From: an uncultured Campylobacter sp. | Lineage (GTDB): Bacteria > Campylobacterota > Campylobacteria > Campylobacterales > Campylobacteraceae | Assembly: GCA_947090385.1 (NCBI GenBank) | Contig: CAMUNZ010000013.1 | Coordinates: forward strand, 1 to 23,367 | Direction of reading: 5' to 3' | Length of the DNA stretch: 23,367 nt | Shown here: positions 23,355 through 23,367 of the stretch, piece after piece | Layout: the number at the start of each line of letters is the position of its first letter | How positions within the stretch are numbered: the stretch's first letter is position 1 | Translations under genes and position numbers: made by a program | Notes under the pieces: model-generated | What the model was told of the DNA's origin: nothing | What the model saw: the letters and a program-made list of their open reading frames with translations, nothing else | The model's database searches: none

Positions 23355-23367
23355 CTTTTCTCCTTTT

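Noticed and set aside
1..23367. CRISPR array, tRNA, rRNA, insertion sequence or transposase
   Set aside because: No regularly spaced repeats, no tRNA cloverleaf or rRNA signature noticed by eye, and no transposase-like protein. A tRNAscan or Infernal run would settle small RNAs.

Overview
The window is AT-rich, gene-dense DNA from a member of the Campylobacterota, most likely Campylobacter or a close relative. Evidence: the block tyrA–M23 peptidase–lpxC–tsaB–thrB–ylxR–infB–rbfA–rimP, with bamA divergent from tyrA, is in the same order I recall for C. jejuni (about Cj0129–Cj0138). The mqnC–M16–recG order also matches C. jejuni (about Cj0462–Cj0464), and the DNA glycosylase resembles Helicobacter pylori MagIII. 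LpxC and BamA show a Gram-negative envelope; mqnC shows the futalosine route to menaquinone. The species is not settled by the sequence. Many starts are TTG or GTG.

Layout. (1) 2–166: 3' end of a plus-strand gene, convergent with and overlapping rimP. (2) 163–8223, minus strand: tyrA, an M23 peptidase, lpxC, tsaB, thrB, ylxR, infB, rbfA, rimP. The genes from lpxC to rimP overlap or nearly touch, and a TATAAT box lies just upstream of lpxC. The set mixes envelope synthesis, tRNA modification, amino-acid synthesis, translation initiation and 30S maturation. (3) 8309–10552, plus strand: bamA with its own promoter and a terminator hairpin. (4) 10732–13364, plus strand: pta–ackA, the acetyl-CoA/acetate/ATP pathway, with a clear promoter and a hairpin shared with the convergent gene. 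(5) 13382–18835, minus strand: mqnC, a zinc-site-less M16 protein, recG, a DUF815-type ATPase and a MagIII-like glycosylase, each overlapping the next. (6) 18859–22055, minus strand: a two-frame restriction–modification locus. (7) 22058–23354, minus strand: nfeD and an SPFH/stomatin protein, a membrane pair.

The locus most worth attention is the restriction–modification pair. The larger protein carries an N-terminal PD-(D/E)XK-like nuclease site and an NPPY adenine methyltransferase. The smaller is a two-half specificity subunit, an arrangement like type IIB BcgI enzymes; no separate hsdR is present. The specificity frame has no normal start codon that includes its conserved N-terminus. It runs open, in the -1 frame, back to the end of the methyltransferase. 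There, an internal Shine-Dalgarno-like AAGGA, a slippery heptamer G_GGA_AAA, an immediate TAG stop and a 11–12 bp stem-loop lie in the order expected for a programmed -1 ribosomal frameshift. Frameshifting would give a 677-residue nuclease–methyltransferase and a 1065-residue fusion carrying the specificity domain. A single-base indel or homopolymer error is the main alternative.
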